A stretch of 64,000 nucleotides of DNA from Staphylococcus simulans (lineage in GTDB: Bacteria > Bacillota > Bacilli > Staphylococcales > Staphylococcaceae), in NCBI RefSeq assembly GCF_002994445.1, contig NZ_MRZJ01000006.1, positions 62,001-126,000 of the forward strand, given 5' to 3'. Position 1 is the stretch's first letter. Each line of letters begins with the position of its first letter. This document shows positions 56,325 to 64,000 of the stretch, in pieces. A program made the translations under genes and the position numbers. A model generated the notes under the pieces. The model saw only the letters and a list, made by a program, of their open reading frames with translations. It searched no databases and was not told where the DNA came from.

Positions 56325-57182
56325 GTGGATTTACATTTCGGTATTATCGGACCTGGTGCTGTCGGTACTACGATTGCTTATGAGCTGATGCAGTCATTCA
56401 ATCTTGCACACGTACACTTATTCGGAAGACAAGAAGGCGATGTCTCTTACCAACAAAGGGATACTCATGATACTGCTGTGCTGCATTACACACCCATCAC
56501 ACACTTTGAAGGACATTTGGATGTTTTGTTTATTGCAGTCAAAACACCTCAGTTAGATCAAGTTATTTTGCAGATGGAACATGTGATTGATGATGAAACA
56601 ATTATTATTTTAGCGCAGAACGGACATGGTCAAATTGATAAAATAGAACATCCGCATGTTTATCAAGCAGTCGTTTATATCAGCGGTCAAAAACAAGATT
56701 CAACAGTGATACATTATCGTGATCGTATCCTCCAGCTTCAACAAGATGATACAACAGAATGGTTAAAAGAAGAATTACAAGCAACAAACTTAGAACTGCA
56801 GCTCAAAGGAGACATAGAGGAATATATTTGGTATAAACTCCTTGTTAATTTAGGGATTAATTCTATCACAGCAGTAAGCAGACATCCTGTAGCCATATTG
56901 AAATCACCAGAAGCACGCAATTTATGCCGTAATCTGCTTGAAGAAGGACAGCGTATCGCAGCGGCTCATGAGGTAAACCTGCCTGAAACAATAGTAGAAG
57001 ATATTATGAAAATATATACAGGCTATCCTGAAGATATGGGAACGAGTATGTATTACGATATTCTTGCCGGCAGACCTTTAGAAGTCGATGCAATACAAGG
57101 TTATATCTATCAAACCGGACAGTCTCATGGTTTGTATACACCATACCTAGAAACCATCTTCAGCATCCTTAAATTTACTTAA
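56325..57182 (+). CDS. panE: Ketopantoate reductase PanE
   Basis: A 285-residue NADPH enzyme reducing ketopantoate to pantoate. Rossmann motif [28 protein letters not shown], the catalytic Lys in [17 protein letters not shown] (about 170) and the Glu-bearing [13 protein letters not shown] are visible. GTG start after AGAGGTGG. Its position beside panBCD supports the role, but a paralogue exists at 25269. Confidence 0.9.
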   Translation: MDLHFGIIGPGAVGTTIAYELMQSFNLAHVHLFGRQEGDVSYQQRDTHDTAVLHYTPITHFEGHLDVLFIAVKTPQLDQVILQMEHVIDDETIIILAQNGHGQIDKIEHPHVYQAVVYISGQKQDSTVIHYRDRILQLQQDDTTEWLKEELQATNLELQLKGDIEEYIWYKLLVNLGINSITAVSRHPVAILKSPEARNLCRNLLEEGQRIAAAHEVNLPETIVEDIMKIYTGYPEDMGTSMYYDILAGRPLEVDAIQGYIYQTGQSHGLYTPYLETIFSILKFT

Positions 57183-57416
57183 AAGTAAACTAAAAGTGAT
57201 AGCTCTCTTTGTCTGTCCATAGTATAATAATTTTAATAAATACCCAAATATATTATAAATGGAAAATGGCGAAAGGCGGTTAATAGCTTATGAATAAGAT
57301 ACAGCGTAATTTCATCCGAAAATTGAATGTTGAATGCGTGAAACCTTCATAGCGATTAACTCAAACCCTAAATTTGCAGGTACTTCACAAAATTATAGAA
57401 TAAAGAAGAAAACAAC

Positions 57417-57949
57417 ATGAGTGCATCACACCAAATCAATCGACAAAAGCCGCAAATCTCTGAACTTGCCATTAGAATAGAGCGTCTGGAAGAGAACCAA
57501 AAGTACAACAAAATTCAGGTTGTGACAGAAAGAATGGACTGGTTAATTGAAAAACAAAACAATGACCATGACACATTTAATAAAAAGTTCGAAAAAATAG
57601 ATGAGAACCTCAAAGAAGTAAGCGGGGAAATCAAGCGTCTCGATGAAAAGGTAGATAAAAGATTCGAGAAGATAGATAAAAGTATGACAAATTAGTTGAA
57701 AGGATTGATAGTAAAATAGATGGTTTGAAAAGTGATTTGAAATTAATGGTAGGTGTCATCATTGGTTTTATGTCAATTCTAACTGCCTTTCAACATTTCT
57801 TTTATAATCAAGACAGTTTAGCACTAGTAAAGCACAGGGGTCTTTTTAGGACTTCTGTTTTTTGTTGCGTTTTGAAATTAATTTTCAAATTGCAGGGTGA
57901 GGTTTGTGATAAAATATTGATGATATCTATTATGATAAAAGAGGGATAA
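57417..57949 (+). pseudogene. Coiled-coil membrane protein, XhlA-like, frameshifted
   Basis: The first 92 codons encode a charged coiled coil (EKIDENLKEVSGEIKRLDEK and similar heptads) that stops at 57695. From 57683 the neighbouring frame continues the coil (YDKLVERIDSKIDGLKSDLK) into a membrane helix (LMVGVIIGFMSILTAFQHF). One base lost near 57681-57684 explains the break. The intact protein would resemble XhlA-type or stalk proteins with one C-terminal helix. A terminator-like hairpin lies inside the second frame (57835-57863), suggesting the original stop was earlier. Confidence 0.65.
57835..57863 (+). terminator. Hairpin after the membrane helix
   Basis: Arms CAGggGTC and GACttCTG, with a T-rich loop and six T after. 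It would terminate the coiled-coil gene before nagA. Confidence 0.55.
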
Positions 57950-57952
57950 AAC

Positions 57953-59116
57953 ATGGTTGAATATGTAGTAGCAAACGGTAAGGTTTATACAGAAGAAGGT
58001 GTCTTAGATCCTGGTTATGTCAAGATTTCTGAAGGAAAGATTTCAGAAGTCGGTCAAGGTGAATATAAGGGCGATTTAGAAGTTGTGGATGCGGCAGGCA
58101 GACATGTTTTGCCGGGATTCATTGATATTCATATTCATGGCGGTTACGGCGAAGATGCTATGGATGCATCTTATGATGGATTGAAACATTTATCTGAGTC
58201 TTTATTATCTGAAGGCACAACTTCTTACTTAGCAACTACAATGACACAATCTAAAGAAAATATTGATCGTGCTTTAACTAATATTGTGAAGTATAAAAGC
58301 AGCCAGAATAAAGAAGAAGCGGCTGAAATTGCAGGTGTGCATTTAGAAGGGCCGTTTATCTCAGAATATAAAGTAGGCGCTCAAAATCCTAAGTATGTAC
58401 AACGTCCTTCAGCAGAAGCGATTGAACATTTCCAACATACTGCAGAAGGCAATATTAAGATTATTACTTTCGCACCAGAAGTGGAAGGTGCAAAAGCAGT
58501 GTTAGAAAAGTTATCAGATGAAATTATCTTTTCTATGGGACATACTGTAGCAACATTCGATGAAGTGAATGAAGCGGTGGAACATGGCGCAAAACATGCG
58601 ACACATCTTTATAATGCAGGTACACCGTTTGAGCATCGCCATCCAGGTTTATTCGGTGCAGCATGGACTAATGACGGTATTCATACAGAACTTATCGCAG
58701 ATGGTATTCATTCGCATCCAGCTGCTGTCAAAATTGCCTATACGATGAAAGGCAATCAGCGCTTCTATTTAATTACTGATGCAATGCGCGCAAAAGGTAT
58801 GAGTGACGGAGAATATGATTTAGGCGGACAAAATGTCATTGTGAAAGGTTCTGAGGCTCGTTTAGCTTCAGGTGCTTTAGCCGGAAGTATTTTAAAAATG
58901 AATGATGGTTTACGCAATATGCTCAACTTTACAGGTGCATCTTTAGAAGAGATGTGGCGTGTTTCAAGTTTAAACCAAGCCATCGCCTTAGGTATTGATC
59001 AGCAAAAAGGCAGTATTCAAAAAGGAAAAGATGCGGATATCGTAGTATTAGATAATGAAATGAATGTAAGTACGACCATTAAAAATGGTAAGCTACATGA
59101 TTTTAAAACACAATAG
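57953..59116 (+). CDS. nagA: N-acetylglucosamine-6-phosphate deacetylase
   Basis: A 387-residue amidohydrolase removing acetyl from GlcNAc-6-phosphate. Metal motif GFIDIHIHGGYGEDAMD (about 56), Glu ligand in GVHLEGPFIS, His ligands in MGHTVATF and ATHLYNAGTPFEHR, and the catalytic Asp in LITDAMRAKG are present. A GAGGG ribosome site precedes the ATG. It stands without nagB; strong terminator follows. Confidence 0.95.
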   Translation: MVEYVVANGKVYTEEGVLDPGYVKISEGKISEVGQGEYKGDLEVVDAAGRHVLPGFIDIHIHGGYGEDAMDASYDGLKHLSESLLSEGTTSYLATTMTQSKENIDRALTNIVKYKSSQNKEEAAEIAGVHLEGPFISEYKVGAQNPKYVQRPSAEAIEHFQHTAEGNIKIITFAPEVEGAKAVLEKLSDEIIFSMGHTVATFDEVNEAVEHGAKHATHLYNAGTPFEHRHPGLFGAAWTNDGIHTELIADGIHSHPAAVKIAYTMKGNQRFYLITDAMRAKGMSDGEYDLGGQNVIVKGSEARLASGALAGSILKMNDGLRNMLNFTGASLEEMWRVSSLNQAIALGIDQQKGSIQKGKDADIVVLDNEMNVSTTIKNGKLHDFKTQ

Positions 59117-59129
59117 AACGTAAATCAGT

Positions 59130-59160
59130 ACTCGCTTTAGAAAGCGAGTGCTTTTTTTAT
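59130..59160 (+). terminator. nagA terminator
   Basis: A hairpin ACTCGCTT / AAGCGAGT followed by GC and seven T. Confidence 0.88.
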
Positions 59161-59469
59161 AGTTTTGATATATTGATAGCGATATTACTACATAAAATTG
59201 TATGTAAACGGTTGCAAATATGTCATAGAAACATGATTATTTTCTATACAGTATCAGCGAGCATAGTTCAACTTCTTATTTATTATCATTTTGCTTAAAT
59301 AAAATTTACAATCCAAACACCATCTTAATAATAGCTTAACGATGAGTTGCTACAATTTGAATTGAGAGGAAGTGAGAGCCAGTTGATGGCTGATGTCAGG
59401 GTGTCTATTAATTTTATGAAAAAATTTTAGAACTTCCTTTAAATAACAACCTATTTTGGAGGTAGCGCA
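59161..59469. promoter_or_regulatory. Upstream region of the secreted phosphatase: cre and possible Pho box
   Basis: TGTAAACGGTTGCA (59203-59216) is a perfect cre match. TTAATA (59325), TTAACG (59336) and TTGCTA (59347) are three hexamers exactly 11 bases apart, as in PhoP binding sites of Firmicutes. The gene has a ribosome site GGAGGT near the end. Control by CcpA and phosphate starvation is inferred. Confidence 0.55.
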
Positions 59470-61281
59470 TTGAAAAATATCAAGATGACTAAAATTGTAG
59501 CAGGAAGTATGGCAAGTTTAATGCTTTTATTAGCAACTGGGACAGCTAATAGTGCAGATGCGAGCGGTAAAGCAGCACCACAAGCGCAACAGCAGCAACA
59601 ACCTCAAGCTCAACAACAAAACGGTATTAAATTATTAAAAGAAAAACCAAAAGTTGCACCAGTTCCAAAGAAAAACAGCCCCAACCGTATTATTACTAAC
59701 TTTAATGGGGACACTAAAACACAAATGGGCTTCAACTGGTTCACTACTGATAAAGCAGAAGATGCACAAGTGTGGGTATCAACTTCTAAAAATATGAAAG
59801 ATGCTAAAACTTTCACAGCAAAAGCTGAACAAGTGGATTCTCAATACATAGAAAGAGACCAATCTGGCCACTTCATTTTCGCAGATGTTGAAAAAGATGA
59901 TAACGGCAAAACAGTTAAAGATGAAAACGGCAAACCAAAAGTCAAAGGCTACTACACTGATAAAGGTGCCGGCGGTCCAGAATGGACAAGCGGCGACCAA
60001 CACGGTAAAGCTTCTTTAACAAACGTCAAAGAATACAACTACAAAGCACAAGCAACAGGTTTAAAACCTAATACAACATACTACTACAAAGTAGGAAGCA
60101 AAAAAGGCAAACAAAGCCAAGTGGGTACTTTCAGAACATCTGGTAATGCAGGCGATCCGTTCAAATTCGTACAATATACGGATACACAAAATGCTTACTG
60201 GAACGAACATGTACGTAACGAAGCAAAATTCGGTGCGAACACAATCGCAGAAGCAATCAAAACTGCCGGCAACCCTAACTTTGCATTGCATACAGGCGAC
60301 TTCGTAGAAAACTCACAAGTCGAAGATGAGTGGAATGATATCTACGATCAATCTCGTCCATCATTCATGTCATTACCATTAGCAGCAGCTGCCGGTAACC
60401 ATGATGAATATGCATTCGATGAAAAAGATAAAAAGTTATTAGATCGTTTCAACCGTCACGTTAACGTACCAAAAGAAAACAATGCGGTGAATGGTGGTTC
60501 ATACTATTCATTCGATTACAATGGTGCACACATGGTTGTCGCAAATACTAATGACAATAAAAAAGGCGCAGACAACCCTGAAGGTAAAGCTATCGGAAAA
60601 AAACAAATGGAATGGATTAAACAAGATATCAAAAAAGCCCGCGAAAATGGATCTAAATGGGTTATCTTGAACTTGCATAAACCAATGTACTCTAAGTCTT
60701 ACCACGCTTTAGAAGATGAAGACATTAAGAAATTACGTGCTGAATTAACAAAAGAAATCGATGATTTAGATGTGGACTTAGTATTGCAAGGTCATGACCA
60801 CGTATTAGCAAGAACTAAGATGCTTCAACATACTTCTACAAATAACAGTTTCGTCAACGCTAAAATCGAAGACGCTAAACAAGTTAAAGGTGAAGACGGT
60901 GTAACATACTACGATAATCCAAAAGGTTCTGTGTATGTATTACCTAATACAGGTGGTACAAAAGCATATGATGATATCTACAGCAAATCATTAGACCACA
61001 TCAAAAAAATCCGTCCGAAATTAAGCTGGTTAACAGAAGCACAACGTCAAGAGTACAACAACTTATTCGCAGTAGGTGAACAACCTCAAAAAACAGATGC
61101 GTTCAACACAAGCCATGAGAACAACCGTGACTCATCAGCACAAAACTTCTCAGTTTATGAAGTGAAAGGCGACAAATTGATTGTGAAAATCTATCAATTA
61201 CGCGGCGACATCAGCAAAGGCGAACCAAGAACAGTTAAATTAATTGACCAATTCGGTATTTCAAAAACTGCCAAAAAATAA
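59470..61281 (+). CDS. Secreted metallophosphoesterase, purple-acid-phosphatase-like
   Basis: A 603-residue exported phosphatase. A signal peptide (to about 32) is followed by a Gln/Pro-rich linker, an Ig-like N-terminal domain (about 70-220, ending TTYYYKVG) and a calcineurin-like domain (about 235-480). Metal motifs in order: QYTDTQ, HTGDFVEN, AGNHDEY, LHKPMYSK and LQGHDHVLA. A further C-terminal part of 100 residues follows. No LPXTG, so it is probably released. TTG start with GGAGGT seven bases upstream. Confidence 0.9.
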   Translation: MKNIKMTKIVAGSMASLMLLLATGTANSADASGKAAPQAQQQQQPQAQQQNGIKLLKEKPKVAPVPKKNSPNRIITNFNGDTKTQMGFNWFTTDKAEDAQVWVSTSKNMKDAKTFTAKAEQVDSQYIERDQSGHFIFADVEKDDNGKTVKDENGKPKVKGYYTDKGAGGPEWTSGDQHGKASLTNVKEYNYKAQATGLKPNTTYYYKVGSKKGKQSQVGTFRTSGNAGDPFKFVQYTDTQNAYWNEHVRNEAKFGANTIAEAIKTAGNPNFALHTGDFVENSQVEDEWNDIYDQSRPSFMSLPLAAAAGNHDEYAFDEKDKKLLDRFNRHVNVPKENNAVNGGSYYSFDYNGAHMVVANTNDNKKGADNPEGKAIGKKQMEWIKQDIKKARENGSKWVILNLHKPMYSKSYHALEDEDIKKLRAELTKEIDDLDVDLVLQGHDHVLARTKMLQHTSTNNSFVNAKIEDAKQVKGEDGVTYYDNPKGSVYVLPNTGGTKAYDDIYSKSLDHIKKIRPKLSWLTEAQRQEYNNLFAVGEQPQKTDAFNTSHENNRDSSAQNFSVYEVKGDKLIVKIYQLRGDISKGEPRTVKLIDQFGISKTAKK

Positions 61282-61316
61282 GCGGAACTAAATAGGCACA
61301 CATAGGCAATTGAACT

Positions 61317-61355
61317 AAGGTATGGACTCGTGTATATATACGAGTCCTCTACCTT
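61317..61355 (+). repeat. Long intergenic hairpin
   Basis: Arms AAGGTA..GGACTCG (61317-61330) and CGAGTCC..TACCTT (61341-61355) form a strong stem just before the lipoprotein ribosome site. No T-run follows, so it is more likely an mRNA processing or stability element than a terminator. Confidence 0.6.
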
Positions 61356-61375
61356 TATACATAGGAGGCAACAAA

Positions 61376-62068
61376 ATGAAGAAATTTTTAACATATACAG
61401 CAGCAGTCGCAAGTTTAAGTTTGGTTTTAACCGGGTGCAGCGGCCAACAAGAGAAAAAGACAAGTGATGCTAAAGCACAGACCGAGCAAACTCAAGCTGC
61501 CTCAACTTCTAAAGCTATCAAAATCAATAAAGAAAAATTATCTGAAAAAGATATGAAAAATATGAAAGCAGAAGTCATGAAATGGGCAGATCAGCGTGCC
61601 AAACAAGAAGGGTTAGCTGCTTCTAACCGCTACTTCGGTGCGGGAGAAATTACAACAGGAGACTGGTATGCGATGACACCTAAAGGCGAGGTGCAAGTCA
61701 GCAATCAAAACGACCCGGGACCTAAAGCTTTCGAACGTCATAATTTAGTCGGTGTGGTAATGTATCATTCGAATAAAGGTGTCACAGGTTTTGATGAAAA
61801 TGCGAAAGATTTATCTAATGTTGAAGGGTATCGTAATGTTGCTGATTTAACCCAACCCGTCACAAAATACTTATTTACAGACGATGGGAAAGTCTATGAA
61901 TGTCAATTTGATTCAGGCCAACAAGTGACATTATCTTCAGGCTTTGCGCCGAAGGATCATAATGACAAAGATCCTAACTTAAGACCAGATGAATTATTTA
62001 AAGTCAGTGAAGATGAGTCAGCGTCAGAATTAATGAGTCGCTTAGTCAAAACCTATGGTAAACAATAA
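61376..62068 (+). CDS. Putative lipoprotein, unknown function
   Basis: A 230-residue protein with a lipoprotein signal (MKKFLTYTAAVASLSLVLTGC, Cys about 21), a Ser/Thr/Gln/Lys linker and a globular domain with repeated Asp/Asn (NRYFGAGEITTGDWYAM, TKYLFTDDGKVYECQFDSG). The ATG at 61376 has AGGAGG upstream; the frame from 61322 is rejected. It follows the phosphatase closely and may share its transcript. I do not recognise the family with certainty. Confidence 0.78.
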   Translation: MKKFLTYTAAVASLSLVLTGCSGQQEKKTSDAKAQTEQTQAASTSKAIKINKEKLSEKDMKNMKAEVMKWADQRAKQEGLAASNRYFGAGEITTGDWYAMTPKGEVQVSNQNDPGPKAFERHNLVGVVMYHSNKGVTGFDENAKDLSNVEGYRNVADLTQPVTKYLFTDDGKVYECQFDSGQQVTLSSGFAPKDHNDKDPNLRPDELFKVSEDESASELMSRLVKTYGKQ

Positions 62069-62090
62069 TAAGATTTCTCATTCATATGTA

Positions 62091-62124
62091 TCAAAAAAGG
62101 CAGAGCGTGTGCTCTGCCTTTACT
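62091..62124. terminator. Bidirectional terminator
   Basis: Perfect hairpin AAAGGCAGAGC-gtgt-GCTCTGCCTTT between convergent genes. Confidence 0.85.
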
Positions 62125-62156
62125 ATGAGCGTGCCGATTGATGGTACGCTTATTCT

Positions 62157-63320
62157 TTATTGTTCGTCATGTTTAACGTTTGGATGTTTATCATGTGATA
62201 AATGATTGTTGATAAAGTCATCATCCAGCGGAAGATGTTCTTTGAGTAAATCTTTTGGTGTATTTGCCATCCATTGATTTAATGAAACATCTGCGAAGTG
62301 GTCGCTCTTGAACATTTCTAGGAATACTAAAGGTTCATCCCCGATATTTTCAACATAGTGTCCCATCGCAAATGGTACATAACCCACGTCTCCAGCTCTA
62401 TAGTTAAATGTACGTGCGTGGCTTTCAGCGGCAAAGACCGTCATACGTGCTTGGCCTTGAATATAAAATTGCCATTCAGATGCGTTAGGATGCCAATGCA
62501 TTTCACGCATGCCGCCTGGTTCTACCTCGACTAAGGCACCTGTCACAGTTGTTGAAGCTTTGAAGTTGTTAGAATCCGCAATCCATACTTGACCGCCGCT
62601 TGTTTGGATAGGTTCAACTTCATCTTTTAGTTTGAACGTAAATGGATTAGGTACTTGTTCAACTGCTTTTAAGATATTTTCTTCTTCCTCTTTAGAAGGT
62701 TGCTCGCCTTGGTAAATATAGGTTTCGCCTTTAGGGAAACCTTCAAATGATTCTGGCGGTACACCGAAGTTTTTCGCTAAAACATCATTTGGTGTAGATG
62801 AGAACCAGTCTGTAATAGAGAAAGTACTATTCTCTGAGAAGCCGCCATCATCAAAGACAAGCAAGAATTCTGCGCCGTCTTCCATACCTTTTAATGAATG
62901 CGGGATGCCTGCAGGGAAGTACCATAATTCGTTTTTACGTACAATGTCGATCCATACTTTGCCGTCTTGATCGACTGATGTGACACGGACTGCACCATTT
63001 AATACAATGGCCCATTCTGCTTCTTTGTGCCAATGCAGTTCACGTACACCACCTGGTGTTAAGCGCATATTGACAGAAGCAATCGGTTCAGAAATCGGTA
63101 ATTCGCGTTTTGTGACTTCGCGAGACCAACCGCCTTCTTCTAATCGAACATGAACGTCAGAAAAAGAGAATTTCATATTATCTAACGTACCGCCGTCTGT
63201 TTCTGGAGGTACAATCATATCTGGGTTTTGTAAATCTCTTTCGATATTTCTTGGTCCGTTGTCTGTTGCTCCTTTATTGCCTCTGATTGGTTCTGGTCTG
63301 TTTTGATTAAATTGTGTCAT
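62157..63320 (-). CDS. oxdC: Oxalate decarboxylase family bicupin
   Basis: A 387-residue two-cupin protein like Bacillus OxdC (385). Each cupin has the Mn-binding set: ELHWHKEAEW with a later IPHSLKG, and EMHWHPNASEWQ with MGHYVEN. The lid segment near residue 160 reads SENST, with the Glu that distinguishes decarboxylase from oxidase. It should convert oxalate to formate and CO2, and may help in acid resistance. No signal peptide, so it is cytoplasmic. The gene is downstream of the gamma-glutamyltransferase gene on the same strand. Confidence 0.92.
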   Translation of the reverse strand: MTQFNQNRPEPIRGNKGATDNGPRNIERDLQNPDMIVPPETDGGTLDNMKFSFSDVHVRLEEGGWSREVTKRELPISEPIASVNMRLTPGGVRELHWHKEAEWAIVLNGAVRVTSVDQDGKVWIDIVRKNELWYFPAGIPHSLKGMEDGAEFLLVFDDGGFSENSTFSITDWFSSTPNDVLAKNFGVPPESFEGFPKGETYIYQGEQPSKEEEENILKAVEQVPNPFTFKLKDEVEPIQTSGGQVWIADSNNFKASTTVTGALVEVEPGGMREMHWHPNASEWQFYIQGQARMTVFAAESHARTFNYRAGDVGYVPFAMGHYVENIGDEPLVFLEMFKSDHFADVSLNQWMANTPKDLLKEHLPLDDDFINNHLSHDKHPNVKHDEQ

Positions 63321-63357
63321 TCATAAAAACTCCTTTTCAAAATTTTTCTCATGACCG

Positions 63358-64000
63358 TTAATAACCTAAAGCTAAGCCTAATGCACGAGGGTCTGCGGCT
63401 GCTTCGACATGATCTTTGAAGATTTGAATGGCCTGAGAGTGTCCAACAAGGTCACTGTAAGGATGGATAAAGGAGACATGTCGATGTCCTTTTTGCTCAA
63501 GCTTTTCAATAATGTCGCTGCCGAAGCGGTCTTCTACACGCAATCCGTTAGATTTCTCGCCCCAAGTTCTGCCTAGCAGCCATCTTGGACGGTCGATTGC
63601 ATTTTGTACATTATATTTTTGGTCAACAATGCGTGAGACTAGCATCGCTTGTGTTTGCGGTTGACCATCTCCGCCCATAGAACCTAAAATGATTTCTGGT
63701 CGATTATTTCTTGAAACCATTGTGCACGTTAATGTGTGTGCTGGTCGTTTGTTAGGTTCTAAGTAGTTGCGAACATCTTGATCTAATGAGAAAGAAGTAC
63801 CTCTGTTTTGCATTACAAAGCCCATGTCATCTGGAACGAAAGCAGAGCCCCATTCCCAATAAACACTTTGGATGACACCGACAACGTTGCCTACTTCATC
63901 ACAAGCACAACTGAATGTTGTATCGCCGTCAGCGTTAATATATGTTTCAGGTGTTGTTGGATAATTGTAAAAGATGTTTTCAGCTCGATTATATAAATAA
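63358..64000 (-). CDS. ggt: Gamma-glutamyltransferase family protein (C-terminal part)
   Basis: The frame is open to the window edge, so the N-terminal part is outside. The visible 213 residues are the small-subunit region: DGDTTFSCACDEVGNVVG resembles the catalytic-Thr start of the mature subunit but lacks the usual His after the Thr pair. It is followed by MQNRG, PAHTLTCTM, LGSMGGDGQPQTQ and RWLLG. It resembles YwrD-like or acylase-type members more than classic GGT. The exact substrate is uncertain. Confidence 0.85.
   Translation of the reverse strand, partial: YLYNRAENIFYNYPTTPETYINADGDTTFSCACDEVGNVVGVIQSVYWEWGSAFVPDDMGFVMQNRGTSFSLDQDVRNYLEPNKRPAHTLTCTMVSRNNRPEIILGSMGGDGQPQTQAMLVSRIVDQKYNVQNAIDRPRWLLGRTWGEKSNGLRVEDRFGSDIIEKLEQKGHRHVSFIHPYSDLVGHSQAIQIFKDHVEAAADPRALGLALGY

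Noticed and set aside
57675..57700. Programmed -1 frameshift in the coiled-coil gene
   Set aside because: No X-XXY-YYZ slippery heptamer at the junction; a simple base loss is more likely.

Overview
The window is chromosomal DNA of a low-GC Firmicute and almost certainly a coagulase-negative Staphylococcus. The Mnh2 antiporter operon, the TarI/TarJ/TarL/TarS wall teichoic acid genes, vraABC, arcR and the panBCD/panE layout are typical staphylococcal genes. A de novo thiazole operon, an oxalate decarboxylase and a dihydroxyacetone kinase operon point to a food- or animal-associated species such as the S. carnosus/S. simulans group; that species-level guess is inference only. I saw no rRNA, tRNA, CRISPR array, insertion sequence or prophage.

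Layout. 1-3.9 kb: the 3' end of mnhA2, then mnhB2-G2. 4.1-11.4 kb: a broken small membrane gene, Rex-controlled D-lactate dehydrogenase (ddh), a frameshifted cycA-type permease, a lipoprotein, an ABC exporter and a PhnA-like protein. 11.5-13.5 kb: dhaKLM. 13.7-21.9 kb: wall teichoic acid synthesis (tarI, tarJ, tarL, tarS) plus an unusual two-domain glycerophosphotransferase/glycosyltransferase. 22.1-32.4 kb: IcaC-like acyltransferase, amino-acid permease, PanE-like reductase, aldehyde dehydrogenase, CsbB-like glycosyltransferase, three related small membrane proteins and a second ABC exporter. 32.5-36.3 kb: a polyol operon (sugar kinase, RbtT-like permease, short-chain dehydrogenase) behind a promoter carrying a cre site. 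36.4-39.9 kb: two related LPXTG surface proteins built from repeated GA-like three-helix modules. 40.2-44.6 kb: a frameshifted WYL-type regulator and vraABC.

45-49.4 kb: a reduced arginine deiminase locus (arcA, arcD, arcR, argR). arcB appears only as an eroded relic and arcC is absent. 50-53.9 kb: tenI-thiO-thiS-thiG-thiF under a TPP riboswitch. 54.2-57.2 kb: panBCD divergent from panE. 57.4-64 kb: a frameshifted coiled-coil/membrane gene, nagA, a secreted phosphatase, a lipoprotein, a bicupin oxalate decarboxylase and part of a gamma-glutamyltransferase.

Themes. Several genes act at the envelope (teichoic acid, LPXTG proteins, exporters). Redox and carbon control is visible as sequence sites (Rex, cre, ArcR/Crp boxes). 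Four genes are disrupted by single-base events, two of them in homopolymer runs. This means either ongoing gene decay, phase variation or local sequence error.
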